Positions 6,772 to 10,630 of a stretch of DNA of 10,630 nucleotides are shown here, in pieces (position 1 is the first letter of the stretch; the number at the start of each line of letters is the position of its first letter). This stretch comes from Clostridiales bacterium UBA929 (GTDB taxonomy: Bacteria > Bacillota > Clostridia > Oscillospirales > UBA929), in assembly GCA_002293625.1 (NCBI GenBank), contig DBDP01000156.1:1-10630 (forward strand), read 5' to 3'. A program made the translations under genes and the position numbers. The notes below the pieces were generated by a model. The model had not been told where the DNA came from. It did not search any database and saw only the letters and a program-made list of their open reading frames with translations.

Positions 6772-6793
6772 AACATTATCAAGGTTAAAGGGG
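6751..6793. repeat. 43-bp near-perfect dyad across the -10 and ribosome-binding site
   Basis: The arms CCCCTTTAATCTTGATA (6751-6767) and TATCAAGGTTAAAGGGG (6777-6793) pair at 16 of 17 positions around a 9-base centre. The left arm covers the spacer and the start of the -10; the right arm contains the ribosome-binding site. If transcription starts near 6778 only the right arm is in the RNA, so this is more likely a DNA operator than an attenuator. Confidence 0.7.
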
Positions 6794-6800
6794 TGTTTCT

Positions 6801-8069
6801 ATGTTCGCATTTGACGGCTTCGGTAAGAGGCTTCAGCAGCTCCGCAAAGAAAAGGGATTGACGCAGGAGGAACTCGCCAGACGTTTGGGCGTGTCGGGGC
6901 AGGCGGTGTCCAAGTGGGAGAATGGCCAAAGTTATCCTGACATCACGTCGATTCCCACGATTGCAACGATTTTGGGTACAGAAATCAACTATCTGTTTGG
7001 AAAAAAAGAGAACAGTATTACGGCATTCGAGTTCCCGCCGGATTTCGACGGGCTCCCGTTTGTGTTCAGCTTTCAAAACATCGCCTGCTACTCCTCAAAG
7101 GCGGTCGTGTCAGCGGACGGCTCCGGCGTCAGGTTTACGGACGGAAGCACGGCGGAACTCTCCACCCGCCTGGTTTTCAACCGAGGCGTCGGCGAGATAC
7201 GGCTGCTGAAGGGCAGCGACATGAAGCAGTTCGATTGGACGATGACCTCCCGGGACTGGGAGTTTGACGCCGCCGACAGCATAGATATGGAGATGTTTTT
7301 CGCCCAATGCGAAATCATCCGCTCCGCAGACGGTAAAAGCAGGGTGCGGGCGAAGGGCGACGGGGGTTTCATTTCGATGCTGGACGTCCGTGCGGACGAT
7401 CAAACGCTGACCATCCGCTTCAAGGACAGAGACGGGTACGAAAGTTCGGAACGGAACAACCGTGTCGTCGTCGAGATTCCCTGCGAACCGGGGAAACGCT
7501 TATCCGTTCATCTCGGCTCCGGCAGTTTGACCTCGGAAATCAATCACTTTGACACCGGCGCACTGACCATAGACGGTTCCGGCACAGTCAACACGCGGGG
7601 ATTCGCGGAATGCGGCGTCACGATCAACGGGTCGGGCAGCATCACCGGCGTTTCCGCCGGACAGGCGACGTTTAACATCAACGGATCGGGACACATCGTA
7701 TGGGAACATACGGATAGCACCGAAATCTCCATCAACGGCTCCGGTAGCCTCGATTTGAGCAATACGACGTCTCTCAGCGCCACCGTCAACGGTTCCGGCG
7801 ATATCACGCTGGGGCGGATTAACGAAAACGGCGGCATCAGCGCCAATATCAACGGCAGCGGCGACATCCGTATTTACGGCGGCAGCTGCCGCAAGTTCGA
7901 TATTGACATCGGCGGTACGGGGAACGTAGACGCAACCGGCGTCACGGCGCGGAAAGCGTCCATCGTCCTTCGGGACTGCGGAAGCGTGAAACTTGGGCGG
8001 GTACTCGAAAGCTCAAGTGAACAGATTCTGCGTAAGGGTACGATTACGATTTTGAATCGGGGAAATTAG
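6801..8069 (+). CDS. XRE HTH regulator fused to a DUF2807-like NGSG beta-solenoid
   Basis: The protein has 422 residues. Residues ~6-66 are a well-formed Cro/CI-type helix-turn-helix (LRKEKGLTQEELARRLGVSG, then VSKWENGQSYPD and LFGKKE). Residues ~70-230 are a less familiar mixed region. Residues ~235-415 repeat a turn motif: HLGSG (237), IDGSG (257), INGSG (275, 293, 311), VNGSG (329), INGSG (350) and IGGTG (370). The spacing is 18-21 residues, matching coils of a right-handed beta-solenoid of the DUF2807 (head GIN) type. That domain usually sits on exported proteins, but here there is no signal peptide or membrane segment, so the protein should be cytoplasmic. The start at 6801 is supported by AAAGGGG. 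Autoregulation is likely from the elaborate operator region. The solenoid may sense a ligand or oligomerise; its role is unknown. Confidence 0.87.
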   Translation: MFAFDGFGKRLQQLRKEKGLTQEELARRLGVSGQAVSKWENGQSYPDITSIPTIATILGTEINYLFGKKENSITAFEFPPDFDGLPFVFSFQNIACYSSKAVVSADGSGVRFTDGSTAELSTRLVFNRGVGEIRLLKGSDMKQFDWTMTSRDWEFDAADSIDMEMFFAQCEIIRSADGKSRVRAKGDGGFISMLDVRADDQTLTIRFKDRDGYESSERNNRVVVEIPCEPGKRLSVHLGSGSLTSEINHFDTGALTIDGSGTVNTRGFAECGVTINGSGSITGVSAGQATFNINGSGHIVWEHTDSTEISINGSGSLDLSNTTSLSATVNGSGDITLGRINENGGISANINGSGDIRIYGGSCRKFDIDIGGTGNVDATGVTARKASIVLRDCGSVKLGRVLESSSEQILRKGTITILNRGN

Positions 8070-8082
8070 TTTCCTGTCACAC

Positions 8083-8097
8083 TCCACGGGCGGTGGA
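8083..8097. terminator. Short hairpin between convergent genes, weak terminator candidate
   Basis: TCCAC (8083-8087) and GTGGA (8093-8097) form a 5-bp stem with a 5-base loop in the 36-bp gap between two convergent stops. There is no clear T-run on either side, so termination here is only possible, not shown. Confidence 0.3.
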
Positions 8098-8105
8098 ATA
8101 GCTCT

Positions 8106-9083
8106 TTAATCCGAGTATTCGTGCGTCACGCTCGGCAGTGGGTCTCCCGCCAGTTCCCGGCGCGCGCGCTCAAGGTTCCAGCGGACATGCTCCCGCAGCT
8201 CTTCGGTCGCGTCAAACGACAGACCGAAGAGCTTTTCCATTTTATCCACCTTATAGCGGTACGGCAACCAATTATCCGGCGTTAAGATGATCTTTGAGGT
8301 GGATTCCGGCGTCATGTCCAGTGCCATTTGGGCGATCTCGTCCCATGTGGTGAAGCGGTTTCCGAGCGCGAAGAGTATCTCCTCGTTCAAATCGCTCTCA
8401 ACCAGTTTTCTGTACAGTTTCGCGATTTGCCCCGAAGATAAAAACTGCGTGCCGGCACTCTTTGAGAAGGTGACATCGCGGTTTTGCAGAATATCCTTCG
8501 CGATTTGTAAAAAGCGCTTGTCGGACTGCGACGCGCCACCCGGAAAGGCGGGGTTGGAGAAGGTGTAACCGGGGCGGATGACATTCCGGCGCATGTTTAC
8601 ACGTCCACCCCGCCCGCCTTGTGCGGCGTAAACCTGCCGGAAACCCAGCAGGTACAGCTCGGTCGCGGCTTTCGTCGCGCCGTAGAGGTCGTCCGGCGCG
8701 CGGAGGGTATTCTCGTCCGTGTCGCCCCGCATCGGACCTACCGCGGCGGTGGAGCTTGTGTAGATAAACTGCCCCACTCCTGCCTTTTCGGCGGCTTCCA
8801 TCAGGAAAACCGAAACGCGGGTATCGTTTTCGAGCATCGGCAGCGGTTCGTTTCCCCAGCCAAGCGCGATATGTATCACCGTGTCCGAGCCTTGAACGGC
8901 GGCTTCCAGCTTATCAAACTCCAAAAGGTGTCCCTGTACTTCCGTAACGCCGGGCAACGCGCCGATACCGGGTACCCGCCCCGGCGTCCGTGTGTAGACA
9001 AGGCAGATATGCCCCGCCTCCGACAGCTCTTTTGTGACGTATTGACCGATGTTCCCTGTCCCGCCGGTGATGAAAATCTTCAT
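8106..9083 (-). CDS. NAD-dependent epimerase/dehydratase-like protein (extended SDR)
   Basis: The 325-residue cytoplasmic oxidoreductase has a Rossmann fold. The nucleotide-binding GGTGNIG (7-13) follows MKIFIT at the very N-terminus. The SDR catalytic set is visible: Ser in YTSSTAAVG (108-116) and YGATK (Tyr134, Lys138). RPGYTFSNPAF (170-180) and a C-terminal helical part (DEIAQMALDM...) fit nucleotide-sugar epimerases or dehydratases and their relatives, but the substrate cannot be told. The start at 9083 is preceded by GAGGAGG (9089-9095) at 6 bases and opens directly on the Rossmann strand. Open frame upstream to 9230 runs under the neighbouring gene and is arginine-rich nonsense. It is the second gene of an operon, 11 bp after the hydrolase stop. 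The coupling suggests both act on the same surface sugar or glycan, which is inference. Confidence 0.88.
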   Translation of the reverse strand: MKIFITGGTGNIGQYVTKELSEAGHICLVYTRTPGRVPGIGALPGVTEVQGHLLEFDKLEAAVQGSDTVIHIALGWGNEPLPMLENDTRVSVFLMEAAEKAGVGQFIYTSSTAAVGPMRGDTDENTLRAPDDLYGATKAATELYLLGFRQVYAAQGGRGGRVNMRRNVIRPGYTFSNPAFPGGASQSDKRFLQIAKDILQNRDVTFSKSAGTQFLSSGQIAKLYRKLVESDLNEEILFALGNRFTTWDEIAQMALDMTPESTSKIILTPDNWLPYRYKVDKMEKLFGLSFDATEELREHVRWNLERARRELAGDPLPSVTHEYSD

Positions 9084-9094
9084 ACAACGCCTCC

Positions 9095-10423
9095 TCAGGG
9101 TATATAAGCGATCCCCAGAATCCAGAACGGGTTGGCGTCGCTTTCCTCGTTCATCTGCACCGAAATGTTCACAGCCTCGGCGGCGTCGCCGTCGCTCTTC
9201 CACAGGCTTGTGTGCAGCGGGCTTCCCCAACTGCCTCCGGCATTGACCGTCTTGGCTTCCCCGCCGTTAACGCTCACGTCGGCTTTGCCGCCCGCGGGGT
9301 TGCCGTAGCCGGGGGTTGCCCAGTAAATCATGAAAACCTCTTTGGCCGTTACTTCAATAACAAACGGCTCGTTGCCGCCGTTCGGCGAGCGTTTCCAGCC
9401 GTTATGCCACATCGGTCTTGTGTCGTCCGTTCCTTCGGTGAACGAGCCGAGCTCCACCGCGTATTCGTCAGTTTGGTTGAGGAAGACGATGTTCTCGTAT
9501 CTGTCGCCGAACACCGTGTCTGCCGGGACGGTATAGCTTTCGGGCAGGGCAGTTCTCGCCTGTTCGTATACCGCTTCCATGCAATACGCGAGCAGCTCCC
9601 CGACCATCGCGTGACCTTCGGTGTGCGGATGGACGTCGTCGTTGGAATAGTCGTCCCAAAGCATATTGCCCGCCTGGACTTCGGCGTAGATGGAGTCGGG
9701 AATGCTCACCATCGGCAAGCCGTAATGCTCACCGGTCTTCGCCATATTCGGCTGGTTTGAATACCCAACTTCATTCACTGTAAATAAAAGTCCAACCGCC
9801 GGTTCCGTCTCGCTGTTCAGAATTTTGCGCACAAGCCCTTCGTAGGCGGTGTTGGAATCGGCATCGCTGCCGTCGTTAACGGCGAACTCAACAAACACGA
9901 TGTCCGGCTTTGCGTCCAGCACCTGCTTCTGCACCCGCATCACGCCGAGCTTGGACGGCGTACCGCTCTCACCCGCGTTGATCAGCGTGATTTTATTGTT
10001 GCTGAACTTATCCTGCATCCACGAAACCAGCTTCGCGGCGTAGCAGTTGTTCGCTTTGTTCGAGGCGTTCATGCCTTCGGTGATCGAACCGCCGATCGCC
10101 GCCACAATAACCTCTTCACCCGCCGCGGCCTTCGCGAAGGCTTTCGCGAAGCGGTAGGGGTCTCCTGTGCTGACCAAAGAGTTTTGCAAAATCGTTTCGC
10201 TGAGCGTGAACTCAGACAGTGTAAGCTCCGGCAAATCAATTACCTCCTCCGGGCTTGGGCTGGGTTCTTCCACACTGGGCGCTGCGCTCGGTTCTTCCGG
10301 GCTGGGGCTTGGACTGGCCGTGGGTTCCTGGACCGACGGCGACGGGGACTGCGTTTGCCCGGCGCAGGCGGCCAGCAGGGTCAGTGCCAACAAAAGCGGC
10401 AGGATTCTGTGAAATTTTCTCAT
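9095..10423 (-). CDS. SGNH/GDSL-family hydrolase lipoprotein
   Basis: The protein has 442 residues. A signal peptide ends in the lipobox LLAAC (Cys20), so it is tethered to the outer face of the membrane. Residues ~24-60 are a Pro/Ser/Glu linker of SPSP and EEPS repeats that would hold the enzyme off the membrane. The SGNH blocks follow: GGSIT (nucleophile Ser113), GESGTPS (Gly151 or Gly154), AVNDG (Asn183) and DDVHPH (Asp263, His265). Residues ~300-442 look like a beta-sandwich accessory domain ending at WILGIAYIP. The likely reaction is ester hydrolysis, for example removing acetyl groups from polysaccharide; the substrate is not determined. The ATG at 10423 has GGAGG (10435-10439) 11 bases upstream, somewhat far. 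The stop TGA (9095-9097) touches the ribosome-binding site of the epimerase-like gene, giving tight coupling. Confidence 0.9.
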   Translation of the reverse strand: MRKFHRILPLLLALTLLAACAGQTQSPSPSVQEPTASPSPSPEEPSAAPSVEEPSPSPEEVIDLPELTLSEFTLSETILQNSLVSTGDPYRFAKAFAKAAAGEEVIVAAIGGSITEGMNASNKANNCYAAKLVSWMQDKFSNNKITLINAGESGTPSKLGVMRVQKQVLDAKPDIVFVEFAVNDGSDADSNTAYEGLVRKILNSETEPAVGLLFTVNEVGYSNQPNMAKTGEHYGLPMVSIPDSIYAEVQAGNMLWDDYSNDDVHPHTEGHAMVGELLAYCMEAVYEQARTALPESYTVPADTVFGDRYENIVFLNQTDEYAVELGSFTEGTDDTRPMWHNGWKRSPNGGNEPFVIEVTAKEVFMIYWATPGYGNPAGGKADVSVNGGEAKTVNAGGSWGSPLHTSLWKSDGDAAEAVNISVQMNEESDANPFWILGIAYIP

Positions 10424-10462
10424 AAGTAGCGGTTCCTCCTATACGTTTTATTGCCGGATTTC

Positions 10463-10491
10463 AGTATACCACGGCGCGTATGCCGCGTCAA
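10463..10491 (-). promoter_or_regulatory. Promoter of the hydrolase-epimerase operon
   Basis: On the minus strand TTGACG (plus 10486-10491) and TATACT (plus 10463-10468) are 17 bp apart, each one mismatch from consensus. Transcription would begin near 10456, about 33 bases before the ATG at 10423. Confidence 0.78.
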
Positions 10492-10502
10492 TAGCGCTTG
10501 AA

Positions 10503-10585
10503 ACGGGGAACGTAACCCCCGTCCTGTAGGGCGCGTCGCCCTGTTCCCATATTTACCGCGGACGACCGATGGCGGTCGTCCCTAC
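10503..10585. repeat. Cluster of hairpins, probable dispersed intergenic repeat
   Basis: Three dyads lie in a row: ACGGGG/CCCCGT (10503-10508/10517-10522), AGGGCG/CGCCCT (10528-10533/10537-10542) and the 9-bp GGACGACCG/CGGTCGTCC (10560-10568/10573-10581). An outer pair, GTAGGG (10526-10531) and CCCTAC (10580-10585), brackets the last two, so the 60-bp block could be a small palindromic or MITE-like unit. None is followed by a T-run. No gene is visible from 10492 to 10630. Confidence 0.5.
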
Positions 10586-10630
10586 GAATATGTGCAAAAA
10601 CAAGAATACTTGAGTTCCCCCAAAAAGCCA

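Noticed and set aside
7566..7925. Repeated DNA encoding the NGSG turns considered as a tandem nucleotide repeat or array
   Set aside because: The repetition follows protein coils with varied codons and unequal spacing, so it is not a CRISPR or DNA-level repeat.
9084..9230. Upstream extension of the epimerase-like gene
   Set aside because: Arginine-rich translation antisense to nothing useful and overlapping the hydrolase coding end; the Rossmann strand begins at the start at 9083, which has GAGGAGG.

Overview
The window looks like a Gram-positive (Firmicutes, probably clostridial) chromosome segment. It has strong GGAGG-type ribosome-binding sites, sigma-A-like promoters, two lipobox lipoproteins and short intergenic gaps. 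Most of it is GC-rich with GC-biased third positions. Bases ~3290-4900 are visibly more A+T-rich and carry only small or unrecognised genes. No phylogenetic marker is present, so the lineage is an inference.

Layout. Bases 1-3154 (+) hold a tightly packed set: the 3' part of an alanine racemase gene (alr), an alpha-D-phosphohexomutase (phosphoglucomutase/phosphomannomutase type) and a class I mannose-6-phosphate isomerase (manA). Consecutive genes overlap by 20 and 56 bp. Together they supply D-alanine and interconvert hexose phosphates for cell-envelope precursors. ManA appears to lack a segment of about 35 residues found in its relatives. A strong hairpin at 3217-3257 lies between this set and the convergent genes to its right.

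Bases 3292-4717 (-) form a small A+T-rich island. In transcription order it holds a 69-residue XRE repressor-like protein whose -10 box lies inside a perfect 9-bp inverted repeat, then a 228-residue secreted protein of unknown family, then an overlapping 101-residue membrane protein. This is the best candidate in the window for an undescribed system. Its function cannot be read from the sequence.

Bases 4997-8069 (+) hold two genes. The first is a lipoprotein with a probable amidotransferase-like (GATase1-like) N-terminal fold, driven by an exact-consensus promoter. The second is a 422-residue protein joining an XRE helix-turn-helix to a C-terminal beta-solenoid built on a repeated NGSG motif (DUF2807-like). 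Its promoter is surrounded by symmetrical elements: two tandem CAAC-N5-GTTG boxes and a 43-bp dyad covering the -10 and ribosome-binding site.

Bases 8106-10491 (-) hold a two-gene operon: an SGNH/GDSL-hydrolase lipoprotein followed, 11 bp later, by an NAD-dependent epimerase/dehydratase-like protein. A good promoter lies at 10463-10491. The last ~130 bases contain no gene, only a cluster of hairpins resembling a dispersed intergenic repeat.
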